From Monomorium pharaonis (taxonomy: Eukaryota > Arthropoda > Insecta > Hymenoptera > Formicidae): DNA of 64,000 nucleotides. Under the pieces are notes generated by a model. The model was not told the DNA's origin. It worked only from the letters and a program-made list of their open reading frames with translations, and made no database searches. This document shows positions 24,117 through 36,725 of this stretch, piece after piece. The stretch lies in assembly GCF_013373865.1 (NCBI RefSeq), contig NC_050471.1, positions 8,221,307 to 8,285,306 of the forward strand, read 5' to 3'. Position numbers and translations under genes: made by a program. Every line of letters starts with the position of its first letter. The stretch's first letter is position 1.

Positions 24117-25164
24117 CTGTAATTATTAATCATTATATTAATCATATAATTTTCATGGATATTTGTTCATGACTATAAAATTATGAAAAAAATATGATTC
24201 ATTAATTTTATATTTAATAAAAACAGTTGTAAAAATAATTCTAATAAAATTAAAAAAATAAACAAATAAATGAAAAGATATTTCTTATTTCATATAAATT
24301 ATTTCTGTAATATATATTATTTAAAAATAATATAATTATACATATATATAAGTTTATATATTTATAAAAATAAAAACTCTAGAAAATATATTTTTAAAAG
24401 ATATAGTGTAAGAAGTATGAAATAACTTTTAATACAATGTAATATCACATGAAATACAGATTGCATCACATTTATGCAATGTCTCAATTCATGGTAACTT
24501 TAAATTCAATAAAATTTTTTATTCTGCTTGCATTCGTTTTTTCTTAATAAAAATGTCCAAAAAAAACTTCTATTAAAGTAATCTGCCTTAAATATAATAG
24601 ACAAAATTCTATCGCAATCTTCTTCTTTGGATGAAATGATGCAATCTCCAAAAGAAAGGAGAAATCTATTGTTATATTTCCATCAGCCGCTTTCGCACAA
24701 AAAAAAGAGAGATGCACACTGCACAGTTATTCTTTTACATACCTATCAAGCCTTATCAGTGAGGAGGGTTTTTTTATATTAAATGGAAATTTTTATTTAC
24801 ACGTACTAACACTTCTTTCTTCCAAACAGTGGCGTACATTCAGGGATTCCCGCCGCGTATACGTAAATGTGTGCGTGTATATAGAGACGTTTCATCGAGA
24901 GATCTGACAGACGTGGGTGCGTGTGATGTTATGACACATTGCGCTAGAACAAACAGTGCCAATGTCAACAGAGATAAGGCAGACGCAGATGCGATATCGC
25001 GAGAAAACACGGAAACCCGTTGATTTTTGGGTGAGATAAAGAGACCGATCGGTCGTGTCGCACAGCTGTTTCGAAAGTAAAAGTGACAGAAGAGAAAAGA
25101 AGGGACTCGCGCGAGAAATACTTCTCGCGCACCTCGGCGATTCTGTGGTCTTTACTACACTCAC

Positions 25165-25421
25165 CGCATCTTTCGAATTTCCGTCCTCTGGCTCAAAAAT
25201 TAAATACGTTCCGTCGCGATCGTGCGTTCAGGTTGATGGTACCCTCGAAGTCGCAGGACATGATAAAGCGCGACACTTCACCGCGATATTTCTTCTCGCT
25301 CTTCTCCTTCCTCTGTGCAACTAGGTCACGAACTGTCCGTCATATCCTGACCGACCGCGAACGACGGAACGTAGAGCGGAAAACTCGTTTCGAGCGATAC
25401 AGATCACCAGCCGGGACGACT
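25165..25421 (-). promoter_or_regulatory. GTPBP2 5' UTR exon and promoter
   Basis: On the complement, a TCAGTC initiator at 25423-25418 lies just downstream of two CCAAT motifs (plus strand near 25441 and 25449). A GTGAGT donor at 25164 could splice to the acceptor ending at 24117, just before the GTPBP2 ATG. The exon end is well supported; the transcription start is inferred. Confidence 0.45.
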
Positions 25422-26185
25422 GAGGTAGCCAACACAAAATTCCAATATCCAATAGGAGAATACGTTTCCTAGGAACATCAGCTCGCAATCTCTTGTTTCC
25501 CTAAGAAACATGTATTGCCATTGAATATCGAGACGTAACGTAATCCGTTTATCGTCGGAATAAATTAGCCAACATGTTACATAATTAAAAAATATATTAA
25601 TTACTTTTAGTTTAAATTATCCAGATGACACTATCAGATCTTTTCAATTTCATTTCAAAACTCTGCATACAAAATACAAATTTTAAGTAAAAACTGTATT
25701 TAATTTGGCTGATTTATAAGTAATTAATTAAAATTATTTGAATGACTATCATACTTTTTAATTACATGTCAAAAGTCTTATGAAATACTAATGTTTTTAT
25801 AAAGAAATTATTTTAAAAAGTTTTAATTTCTCTATTACAAGTTTTTATTCAAATTTGAGAGACTCAAACATTTTAAAGAATTTAAAGTAATTTTTTCAAC
25901 ATATTTATTCTTATATTAAAGTTGCATTAATACGCCTTGAGAATATTATAAAAAATTTGTTTTTAGAATATTATACATATAATAAACAGATAAATTTATT
26001 TATATGCTTGCATATATAATATGTACGAATACATATATACAAATTTATACATAATATTAAATAAAATACGTATAATAATTTATTTTATACAATTTGATTT
26101 AATTTAATTTAATATTAAGCTACGAGTATGAGTTGCTATTTTCATGCCTTGCTGTCTGATATTTTATCATATATGATAATAGCAA
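25422..26185. other. AT-rich spacer between GTPBP2 and the thioredoxin gene
   Basis: No open frame of note. It contains the likely poly(A) signal of the downstream minus-strand gene (complement AATAAA at 26084-26079). Confidence 0.5.
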
Positions 26186-29138
26186 TTATGTCTTCGTATC
26201 GTCTTGTTGCTCTTCACTTGACTCCTCGGGTCTTTCCTCGTCATCCGATTGTGATTCTTCTACAGCAATAACGTCTGGGAAATATAATTTCGATTCTTCG
26301 ATAGCCTTCTCTGGATTTTCGCTCACGTGAAAAGGCCCAATCCCGGCAAAGCCCAAAAATGCTTCACAACCTACTTTCTTCACAGTACAGACGAATATTT
26401 CGTAACTGTAAATGAAAAGTGAAGTAGCTCAGCGCACGGATAAAACTAAGCTTTCTCTTTACAAAATATAATAGAGATTACATAATTTGATGCAACATTG
26501 TCACTTTTTCAGAATCTTTTAAGAGGATTACTCAAATCGAAAATAATTTAAATTTATAAACACAAACTATAATTAATTTAACGCCATGCATTCTGAAAAT
26601 ACTGAATTATATCTATGATAGAGTGATAAGATATTAACTAAAGTTCTTTAAAAAAATTATTTTACAATTTGGAGATTAATTCTTTTTAGTTCCAAAAAGT
26701 AAGTTACACTATTAAATTTTTTAATTAAAATAAAATACAATATACCCTGTTTTTTCTTCAGTATTCATCTCGAATGTCTCTATACTTTTAGCAATCATCT
26801 TAGCCTCAGGTGGTTTATCGTATTCAAATATACCAAAATTAATGACATCATCGTCGAACATTTCCAGTACCATTTTTAAATCATTTTTACGTGTATAATC
26901 ATATTTGAAGACGGTTATTGGCACTTTTGTCATTTTATCTTCATACTGCGGATTAAAATAGCAAATGATATATTTAAATTATAATTAAGTAATTTAAAAT
27001 TAAATCTCTCAAAAAATAATATTATTTATTGAATCATAAAATTGTAACTAAATTATATATTATTTGTATACTTACTGGATATGTTGTAGTGGTATAAACG
27101 GTGAATATCGTGCGGAAAACGACTGCCTTGTTCCTGGGATTCGGTGGTATCCAAACAAAAGGAAACTTCTTATTTTCCTTATCAGGAACTTCAAAAGCTG
27201 GACAATGTTTTCCGGCATAGCTACGTAAAACAAAAATTAAATTTACTAATCAAAATTAATTGCAGTATTGTAAAAAATCAATAATTTTATCACCCGTATT
27301 ACTCCGGTTATGAGAAAATATCATAACGTTACCTCTTGTGAATTTATATTAAATTTTTGTGTATACATCAGCCAAACTATACTAAAAGTACGCGTACCAA
27401 TCCTCATTTAAACAATCGTCCGATTCCGGTAACGTTGGTTCATTGAACAGGATGTTGCACAAATGATCATGAACGTCAAGATTCTTTCTTCCTTCGACGA
27501 TCTTCAGTCGCATGAACATACATTTGCCGTCAAAGAGCAACTGTTTACTGGTTTCCGAAAAATTATACGTGGACTGCACATTAAAACATGGTAAACTTTT
27601 ATTAACATTGATATAATTAATTAATGTAGAGAAAATTAAAATACTTCATCGAGCATTTGCTGGAGCAGATCCTCGTTCATTCGTTTGCGCAGCTCTTGTT
27701 CCACTATGTAACTTTCCGGTAACAATTCCTCGACGAGTTCCACGTATGGTGGGCTCGACTTTTTATCTCTTCTACGTCCTTCTTCGTCTTTGAATATCCA
27801 AGGAAATAGCAACAGACAAGTCTCGTTGCACAACGATGTGGTAAGATGCAACATCTCTGCCTCATATCTCGCTTTAGCTTCGGCCACTTTTAAATTAAGT
27901 AATAAACAACAGCTCAGTATCTAATTTTAAAATCTAATTGTATAAATTTTTTATGTTTACACTTTTGTCTTGTTTGGAAGTTTAAAGCATGATAATATTT
28001 TTTACCCTTTCGGGATTTTCTTGCTGTTTCCTTAGCTATTTTTGCCTCCTCTTGGATTTTTAATCGTACTTCCTCCTCCGGACTCTTCTCGAAAACGTCA
28101 ATCGAGAATCTAAATTTTTAATAAAGAAAAAGATGAAATTTTAAAGCAATTAAAAAAATATATTCTACAAATTGTACATGATATTTGATCCCCAACCTCT
28201 ACTTTGCGAATGAAATTCTTTAATCAATATGAAACTGACGTATCCTTAAAACGTCGAGGTACCAGCAGATTTTTAATTATAACTAGTTAAAAATAGTGAG
28301 AGACTTTCACGTGAGTTACATCAATCATTTCAACTTACTCGTGCTCATCGCCCTTTTGAACTCTCTCGAGCTCGGTCATCAACATTTTTACGAACTTCCG
28401 GGCAATGTGCTCCGAACATTAAATTTATCATTCGACCTTCCTGCAAACAATAAGAAAAACTATATTTAATTAATAATTCCTAGCAATAGCAATAATTATC
28501 TTTATATATAATGCAAATTATGCAGATATTTACATGAATAAACATCCATATGGGTTCACTTTTTCCTTGAAATCTTTTCAAGTCAGTAACACGATCACAA
28601 CTTGCCTGGAAATAATGATACGTTCAGCACTGAGAATATTTCAATATGTCTATTACATTTAAATATTGATAATCAATTTATAATATAAAAAATAATTTAT
28701 GTGTACAAAATTAATACTACTTTTTTATTATTTTGTTTTTACAATATTCTATTTATGGAAATATAATCTATGTGAATTTGCAGTTTTTGTAGTATGTAAA
28801 TTAATTCTTATAATATTTAGTAACAATTCTTTTTATATCTGTGATAATTACCATGGCGTAACTCAATGCGTCGCCTCCAATCTCCATCTTTATCTTCTTC
28901 AGAATGCTCACCATGCCTGTGCAAGGACCACTCCAGTCCGAGTAAACGTCCACGACTAGATAAAGACATATATTGCATCGAAAGTATTTCTTTATAATGT
29001 TTTAATCAGGGAAATATTCACGTTGAGAATTTATAAAATTTACTTGCCTACTAAACCCTTTCGCTTCAGCACCTTCGCCCATTCCTCATCATTAAGAACT
29101 TCCGTCTGCAATGCCGCCGGTGCTACTTTTTTCGCCAT
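26186..29138 (-). CDS. Thioredoxin-domain protein of the TXNDC3/6 (NME8/NME9-like) group
   Basis: Relative of axonemal thioredoxin proteins, with a long C-terminal part resembling the insect DUF4746-type extension in place of NDP-kinase domains. Exons on the complement: 29138-29048, 28955-28852, 28605-28534, 28440-28339, 28109-28006, 27886-27645, 27573-27392, 27220-27076, 26945-26746, 26405-26186; about 486 aa. The thioredoxin fold is GLVVVDVYSDWSGPC followed by RVTDLKRFQGKSEPIWMFIHEGRMINLMFG. The active site is WSGPC, so the first cysteine is Ser. Then comes a charged helix (SPEEEVRLKIQEEAKIAKE) and an acidic, Ser/Glu-rich tail. Intron 1 is GC-AG (G|GCAAGT). The frame breaks in exon 4 just after LMFG: the correct continuation ARKFVKMLMTELERVQKGDEHE is offset by one base and splices in phase to exon 5. 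The exon 7 donor could instead be 27403. Confidence 0.8.
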
Positions 29139-30844
29139 TCTTCTTGTCGTCTTTGCTCCACCCTAAAACAAAAGTTAACAAATTAATTATATTTCTTTAG
29201 ATTTTTGTATCGATAACAATTCTAGACCCTTATGAAAACATAATACTGGGAAGTATTAAATTGGCTAGTAGATAATTATTATTTATCTTGAGTATTAAAA
29301 GTACTAATAGCAGTACTTTTAATACTTCAAATAAGTATTAAATTCTTATCTTCCCCACACATTCCCCGAAATTTAAATTAAAAAAAGAGCTTGGAAAAAC
29401 TACTAAAAGTGTCTCTTCGATATTTTTTAAACATCCTTCGCATTCCCGTAAAAATTGCTCAGCATTATAATTTTGTAATTATATAAAATTATTATATCCT
29501 TTTTTTAATCCAATTCGTGCTCTACCCTTTTACGACGCAACATCTTTGAAGTTAAGTCGCCGATCTCGCTAATTGCAATCACAAGATGTTATAGTTTTTT
29601 TCACGGAAAAAGCGAAAAATTCGATTTCAAAGGCAATTGGTGTATCTTCGGCGAGTTGGAGAGAAGTACTGCACTAATCGAATGTATTTTCTGTTGGTTT
29701 GCATAGGCTCGGCTTTCGGGCTTCCTTTCGGCTGCACGGGGACATCGGCGACATGGTAGGCACGCGATATAATATAATGATTAATGAGCTCATGATACAA
29801 ATACACGCACAGGTAATTACGGTGCAGGAAATCCGGGGATTCCCACAAAGGTAAGAAGTTCTTGTACATAATCGCCTGTCGTGAGACATTAACTCGAATA
29901 TGCCTAAGAAAGAAACTCGTGCTTTGAGAAAGAACGACAGTAATGTTTCGTGTCGTAAAATTTACTGATATTCTGTCAGTATATTTTACTGCCTTTTCTT
30001 TAGAAATAGAAATAAATTTATTTAATATAGTCAGTCATTTTATTCAATAACTGTTGAAATATTGAAAAAAATTGTCTTATTAATCTTACATTAAATTATT
30101 CATTTTGTTTATAAAAATGTGTACATTTCTCATTTCGATGTTTTTATATATGATATAAACTTCTTAAGAACTAAATTAATTAACTTTAGTTTTTTATTGT
30201 ATAAATGTATAATTTCATTTCATAAATTTCTTTCTAATTTTAGTACCGACAATAATTCTAATTTGCATTTATTTTTTCTATTTCAATTTACTTTATTCTT
30301 TGTTTGACACTGATTTCTAAAAAGCTTAAACGTGACAGATTTTTAATACATATAATTATGTTACAAAAATATAAGTGCACTATATTAAAGAATCATTATA
30401 TTTTGATACCCAAAAAATCTATATTACGTATCTAAATAACCGATACATAATAATAAATATGATTAATAGCTCAAGTTGTATATATGACGAGAAAATTATA
30501 GAGAGCACACGGAGTCATTCCGACGTGACTCCTCAAGGTGCACGAAAGGATTATTAATTTTTAACCCGAACTCATAGCACAATCGATGCTAAGCAGCCAA
30601 GGACAAAGCTGTCGTCGACACTCTTCTCTTTAAAAATGCACATTTTTAAAAGCAGGAGTTCGACCTTTAGAACAAAAATCGAGGTTTAATTCACCAATCA
30701 AGGAGTGAAGACGATGGAATGTCTCGCTACATCGATCGTGCTTAGAGAAGTCTCGTTGGAAATTGATTGCATGCCACCGACCGATTTTATTTCCTTAACA
30801 ATTAGAACGATGCTCGGCTCGACAATAATTAAAGCTTGACTTAC
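29139..30844. other. 5' region of the thioredoxin gene, AT-rich
   Basis: Exon 1 continues to an acceptor near 29163 (complement TTTTAG|GGTGG), so an upstream UTR exon exists. Short open frames at 29627-29889 and 30119-30557 show no family resemblance. Confidence 0.4.
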
Positions 30845-30899
30845 ACATCAATAAGTAGCCACGATCTTTGTTGATTTCCTCCCGTTTCTTGGTTGCCAT
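30845..30899 (-). other. Candidate upstream exon with ATG, minus strand
   Basis: Complement ATG at 30899 opens MATKKREEINKDRGYLLM and ends at a consensus donor GTAAGT (30844). Joined to the acceptor near 29163 it is not in frame with the thioredoxin ATG, so it is either a 5' UTR exon carrying an upstream ORF or belongs to another transcript. Confidence 0.3.
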
Positions 30900-32047
30900 G
30901 TTTACAACTCACTTAGCAGCGGATTTATAGATTCTACGGTTTGACATATGCACATATACTTGTTATACAGACGCTTCTTTAACAGACATTTAATACTTGC
31001 AGTATTAATTTATTATTATGAAAAATAATTACGTAAGTATCACTAATTTATTTTTCTTAATAGATAATAAATAGAAAAATGCATATAATAATGATTTGCA
31101 AACACCGAATAATTAATATAATATGACGATTAATAATTTTAACAATTGAAAAAATACAAAGTAATTGAAAACTTCATATCTAAACGATAATTGCTGAAAG
31201 TGTAGTAACTGTTGAAAAAGAATTAAGACTTTGTTTTTCTCTAAATTGAAACATCAGTTTTGACCATAGGATTTGAATTCATGATGTTATCACTTTTATC
31301 GTCAGATGGCATTGTTATTATTTAAAATATCGCACAGTATACATTTCGATCGGAACACCAAGTGTTTCGGAGTTCGATTTATTTAACAATTAGAGATTTT
31401 TGTGAGAGTATAGTGCTTCCGTGCTTCGCAATAATTCTCAGAAAATCGTCGAATTTTGATTCATTGTAGTCGTTGTTTCTCTGCATTGCCACTGCATTGC
31501 GAATTGCGGTAATTTTTATACTATCAATCTTGATAAAAGCAACTTAATGAAATATTGGTTGATTTATTAGTTCTGAACTTACTAAACTGAACTTACGATT
31601 AGATTAAAATTCTCTTTGATAAATATAATGCAGTGTTGAGATTATATGGAGCGATCGAATCTGTAATTTTGGAGGTTAGGTTGCCGTTAGTGATTTTATT
31701 ATACACGCATGCGTGCAATATTTCAATTTTAACGTATTCATGGACTGTATTTTTAAATTAAAAACGTATTTAATAATTCTAATTCGAGCGTAATGTGTCA
31801 CAATTAACTGGATCTTTGGTTGTAATTATAAATAGTATAATCTGTAATAAAAAAATACTTGATAATTTTTTAACAATAACTTTAATAAAGTTTTAGTTTG
31901 TACTTATTTACTTAAAATTTATCTTGTAAATTTATAACAATCAAAGGAAGCAACTGAAGTGAAAACGAGTTTTTTCACATAAATAAAAAGAGTTGAAATG
32001 TTATATAGTGACAAATATAAATTTTATAACAAATATATTTTACAGAC
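30900..32047 (+). other. Intergenic / 5' region of PSF1
   Basis: No coding sequence. The PSF1 exon starts after an acceptor at 32045 (TTTTACAG|ACATG) or the ATG lies in a first exon. A plausible non-coding first exon lies in 31300-31675, the only part that is less AT-rich. Confidence 0.35.
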
Positions 32048-33324
32048 ATGTTTGGGAAAGAAGCTGTTAAACTCATAATGGAACTCGATATGCACGAAGA
32101 TATTCGACCGTTTAATGTAAGCATTAAAAATATCTTTATTATTATAGACACAATTTTATTATTATAGACACATTATAAAATTTTCTTCTAATTTGTAGGA
32201 ACAGGTGATGCGACAAGTTTTTGAAGAGATGCAAATGCTTTATGATGATAATATAATGGACAGGTATATTACATATTACATGATATTCATGAAAAAGCTG
32301 TTTTTTTTATTATTAAAAATGTTATTATGTTTTTATTTAAAATATTAAAAAATTAATACAAAAAGTAAAAATAAAAATCAGAGAGAGTAACATTATGTAT
32401 AATAAGTATACTATGTGATACCAATAAATAGATAATAAATTTAGTAAGATAATATTTAGTTGTCTCGTAACATATACAGAGAAATAAATTTTATTAGATT
32501 AATGAATTTTCCCTGCTTTCCACAAATGTTTCAGACTTTCCACAAATGTTTCAGCAATGCCATAAAAAACGAAGGGCTCATACCATCGACGTTGATACCA
32601 TCGATGCATTTTCGCCATACGGCTTTACTCAGGAACCAAAGATGCGTGCTGGCGTATCTGTACCACCGGCTCAAACGGTTACGGCAGCTACGCTGGGAAC
32701 TAGGTAGCATTCTGCCGACCGAAATAACTGCCAACTTACTGAACGCGGAAATGCAGTGGTTTCAAAATTATAATAAATCTCTGGCCACCTACATGAGATC
32801 AATAGGCGATGATAATGGATTAAATCTGACTATGAATATGAGCCCTCCAAAGACTCTTTATGTCGAAGTAAATATTTTTTTATTACTATGGCATTTGAAA
32901 GAATTATAGAGATTATTTTTCTCGCCTTGAATTTAGAATCTTCCACTAGTTTCTTGCTCTACATGTATAAGTATTTTTACCAATGTGTTTTATTATGGAT
33001 ATAAAATGTATTGTAGATATAACATTTTATTTTAAAGGATATGTTTAATTTAAAAAATTATTTTTTAAAAAGTTTTAGAAAATCTCTTTTGAACATGTAT
33101 AACATAAATTTTTGCATGGATTTTTCACATATGTATTATACCAATAATTAGGTAATTACATAATGATTTTTTGTGATTAGGTGAAGTGCCTAAGTGATTT
33201 TGGCAAACTGGAAATTGACGACGGCGAAGTTATTACACTCAAAAAGAATACATATCATCTGTTACCAAGAGCCGTATGCGAGCCGCTTATCAGACAAGGC
33301 GTACTTGAGCACCATAACACGTGA
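32048..33324 (+). CDS. Psf1: DNA replication complex GINS subunit PSF1
   Basis: One of the four GINS subunits, which with Cdc45 and MCM2-7 form the replicative CMG helicase in the nucleus. Exons 32048-32116, 32199-32263, 32555-32867, 33181-33324 (TGA) join in phases 0, 2, 0 to give 591 nt, 196 aa, the length I recall for human PSF1. Landmarks: N-terminus MFGKEAVKLIMEL; helical core FRHTALLRNQRCVLAYLYHR and LRWELGSILP; WFQNYNKSLATYMRS; the linker PPKTLYVEVKCLSDFG; C-terminal domain ending LIRQGVLEH. An AATAAA lies at 33463-33468. The exon 3 acceptor sits in a 20 bp tandem duplication (32516-32554). Confidence 0.95.
32516..32554 (+). repeat. 20 bp tandem duplication carrying two splice acceptors of PSF1 exon 3
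   Basis: CTTTCCACAAATGTTTCAG occurs at 32516-32534 and again at 32536-32554. Each ends in a usable AG. Only the second gives the correct PSF1 frame; use of the first would add 20 nt and shift the frame. Confidence 0.85.
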
Positions 33325-33462
33325 TAATTGTAAGATAAAAAAGGAGTCTTCCTATTTTACATTTATATTGTTTGTGCTTTTGTGCCACATACAATATTGC
33401 CATTGCTGCTTTTGCATTTTAACATAAAAGAATTTATTTTTATGTGATCATTCTATTGAGGA

Positions 33463-33468
33463 AATAAA
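33463..33468 (+). terminator. PSF1 poly(A) signal
   Basis: Canonical AATAAA about 140 nt after the PSF1 stop codon. Confidence 0.55.
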
Positions 33469-33854
33469 ACAAATATTTTTTAGTAAATGTGAAGCAAAAT
33501 GTGAAGTATAAATGAAATTTATTTATTATATTTTTATTTGGTTCGTTTTTTGTAATTTTTCTACCTCTTTAATCTTATAAAAAGATAATCTTTATTATTA
33601 TTGCATGTATTCTGAATGAGATATATAAATTAATATATCAAAATTAAAACATACACAATATTGCCATTTAAATATGTGCTTAATGATAGATATTGTGGTG
33701 TGTTTGCAATTAATTTTATCACAACTTTAATCTTTTATTGATATTTAATTTAGTATTTAAAATAAAATATATTTAAAATTAATTAAGAGAATGTAATAAT
33801 TTAGATATATTACAGAAGCTTGACTTTCACAGATATTTATTTCGAATTTACTAT

Positions 33855-33996
33855 TATAGGACGTTTTCCAGCAAGAGACATAGTGTAACACAGTGAATTA
33901 TTTCATCTTTATTAATATTGATCAATAACAAGGATGAAATAATTTACTGTGTAACATTTGTATTAACTATATCTCTTACTGAAAAATGCCTATATT
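33855..33996. mobile_element. Palindromic MITE, second family
   Basis: Left arm TATAGGACGTTTTCCAGCAA followed by GAGACATAGT; the right end reads as its complement, TATAGGCATTTTTCAGTAA followed by GAGATATAGT. Inner arms GTAACACAGTGAATTATTTC and GAAATAATTTACTGTGTAAC also pair. About 140 bp, non-coding, flanked by TTA-rich sequence. Confidence 0.75.
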
Positions 33997-34081
33997 ATCG
34001 AAATACTTTTATAACCATTTAAACACATAGAAAAAAATGAGGTCACTATATAATATATCAAATAACAACGAAATAATATTT

Positions 34082-34175
34082 GCTCGAGAGATTAAATGGG
34101 ACAAAGAATGGATCTGATATAACTTCAGTAATTATGATAACTCCTTCTCTTTGTCCCATCGATGAATCTTCAAGC
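34082..34175 (+). ncRNA. Candidate hairpin RNA (microRNA-like)
   Basis: A 94 nt imperfect hairpin. The 5' arm ATGGGACAAAGAATGGAT pairs with the 3' arm ACTCCTTCTCTTTGTCCCAT, outer GCTCGAGAGATT with AATCTTCAAGC, and the terminal loop is around AACTTCAG. Size and mismatch pattern suit a pre-miRNA, but I do not recognise the mature sequence, and a decayed MITE could look the same. Confidence 0.25.
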
Positions 34176-36725
34176 TTCTAGAAATGATGTAAAGATCCAT
34201 GTTCTTACGTTTCTTTTATCTATTTATTTTCTCCTTCTCTTTTATCAAGTTCCTTAAAAATACAGCTTGCATGGCTCAGAGAACAGACAACCCAAAGCAG
34301 TTCTTAAGTTAACGGCACACGAGTACACTCAATATATGCGTACGTGTCTCAATAGTAGCTTACTAGCAGCAGTTTTTCCTCGGTAAAAGACTGACGGCAG
34401 TCGACATCTACTTCGCATAATCACTGTTGTCTAGTTTTTCCTTCTGATTAGGATACAGAGAAATATATAGAGGGAAAAGGCATCCGCGATCTTCTGCAGT
34501 GACCAGACGAAAAAGAAAGACATCGGTACATCTTATGCGTAAGAACTTCGACGTGCTGTAAATTCGACTTGGCATGCTGTTGATTAGTGTCTGGTAATGG
34601 TAGGTAAGTTAACGATGCGGATGCTCCGAGACATCGCAAACATATTTACTGTTTTATAAAACTGTGTCAGAAACTGTGTATCAGAAAGAGAGGGACATAC
34701 TTTTAAACTTTGATTTTACGAAAACAACGTGATTTTTTTCCCTTTCCTTAAAAAATTTACTTATTTAATATAATTAGGAGAAAAAAATTTTTTTTTTGAA
34801 AATATTTATACTATGTTACAACATGATATCGTTTGCCGGAAAAGAATGTCATAAATTATAGCTAAAAAATGCTAGAGAAACGATAGTCCGGACGCTTGAG
34901 TCAGTGTACTTTCCCAATTCTGTTGTACAGCCAAATAATGGTAGGATCTGTCGCGCCGCATGAATTTGAAGACGCTACTTTCTTTCTTTCTTCTTACATA
35001 ATCACGATGTTGATCGATACTTTTGTAAACAACATAAGTAGGTAATTTTCCAAGATCAAGATAGCCAACGTAAGTTTATCACAAAATAAGACAAATCCAT
35101 TTAATATCATTCAAGATTATAAGTATTTTAATACATGAATTTGTGTATCTATGGAGCGCGTTTCTTGTACAAATATTCGCGCATGGTGATTGATTATTCG
35201 AAAAACATTATTTTTATTGTAATTGTAATAGAAATTATTTATTGTTATAATATTATAATAGTCAGTAATGTCATTAATGTCAGTCAATAGCTAATAATCA
35301 GTAAAATTAATAAAAACTAATTGGCTTATGTAGACAAAGTATTAAAAATTTGAGTTTAAGACTAAAAGTACAAATATAAGTACGATTTTTTTTCTCTACA
35401 CATTGTACATACACTCCTTGTACATACATACAAAAAACTCCTCAACTTTCAAATTAGCATTACTAAAATTCAAACCAAACAGAGATATGTAAAACAATGA
35501 ATTCCAACATTTTTCCAACTACTTTGACATAGTATTGTAGCATTGTAGTCAAGATGTGTAAATATTCACGAAGTACTGCGTCCCGAATATATCTCGATAT
35601 ATGAATAAATCTATATGTTAAACTATTTATAGGTTTTTATGACTTTTGGTATACTTATTTATTACGCTACTATGCAAATTCATCTTTTTGTTCTGTGCAG
35701 GGCCATTAATTTTTTAAAGAAAATTACCTTTTTTTTTAAAAGATATATTTGAATTAGCTTTATTCATAACCATTTATGATTTTGCTAATGTATCAGCAAG
35801 ATTTAAACAACTCCAAAAAATAGGAAAAAATAAAGAAGCTTTTTTTATTCAAAGTCAATTCAAAGATACTTTCTATTAAAAAATGTTAATAATTTGCTTT
35901 AAGATTTTCTTAATACAATTTAATCTCCCTTGGATAAGTCTGATAAGCAGTTTAAATTCATGCATTAAAATATTAATGATTCCGAATACACATATTTATT
36001 ACGTGACTATACAAATCCACACGGTTTTTCGTACTGTGATCATAAAATTATCTCGATCCCTATTTTTATTATTTAATTAAAAATTTTTAATTTAATTTTA
36101 ATATGTATTGTTGCTGAATGTGTTTCTTAATCGAGAGCTTCTAATTGCCTATTTTTGCAAAGATCTTGAAAAAATTCGTGACAGGTGGTCGAATAAACAG
36201 AAATCGTTTTATCGTTTCGCACTTTTAATAATTTTGATATTGTTTCTAAGAAAATTTTAAAAGTCTCGAGAAAAAAAACTTTATTTCTAGGGATCAAGAT
36301 CTCAGTAACTGTTAAGGCACTTTGCAACGCTATATCAATTCCGCCGAGCAAACAGCACCGTTAATTATTTACACATTTTCTATCGTTATCGTTGGTTTTC
36401 CCCAGATAATCGGGGCATTGACGTCGAGGCCTACCTACCTAACAAGGTCGCTCGCACATCAAAAAATCTTTGGTCCTAATTAATCGTCTTATCTTAATGT
36501 CATCACTGTAATGCATAATGATGTTAAATGATAATAATTCCATACGAAGAGGTTTTATCTATCAAGAGGTTTACTTTTATAGGAATACACATTTGCACAT
36601 TAGATTCCTCGACGTGCTCGCGATCGATTTCTCGTTCCTCAAAAGAGTTGAAGCATTAATAATAATTTCTGAATTAATATTTTTTGAATTATAGAAATTA
36701 AGTGCTCGTTCCTCGTAGTTTGAAC
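34176..36725. other. AT-rich intergenic stretch
   Basis: A GC-richer patch at 34290-34640 contains a GTAAGT donor near 34602 and could be a non-coding first exon. A minus-strand open frame at 36127-36351 (LGGIDIALQSALTVTEILIP...) reads like real protein but has no acceptor or flanking exon, and I do not recognise it; it may be a gene fragment. Nothing else is visible. Confidence 0.35.

Noticed and set aside
29835..29844. GGGGATTCCC kB match between the thioredoxin and PSF1 genes, and GGGATTCCC near 24845
   Set aside because: Single isolated matches with no immune gene or conserved partner; expected by chance at this length.
30885..30907. GTTGCCATGTTTACAAC as a ciliary X-box for the thioredoxin gene
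   Set aside because: Only one half-site fits; spacing and second arm do not match the X-box consensus.
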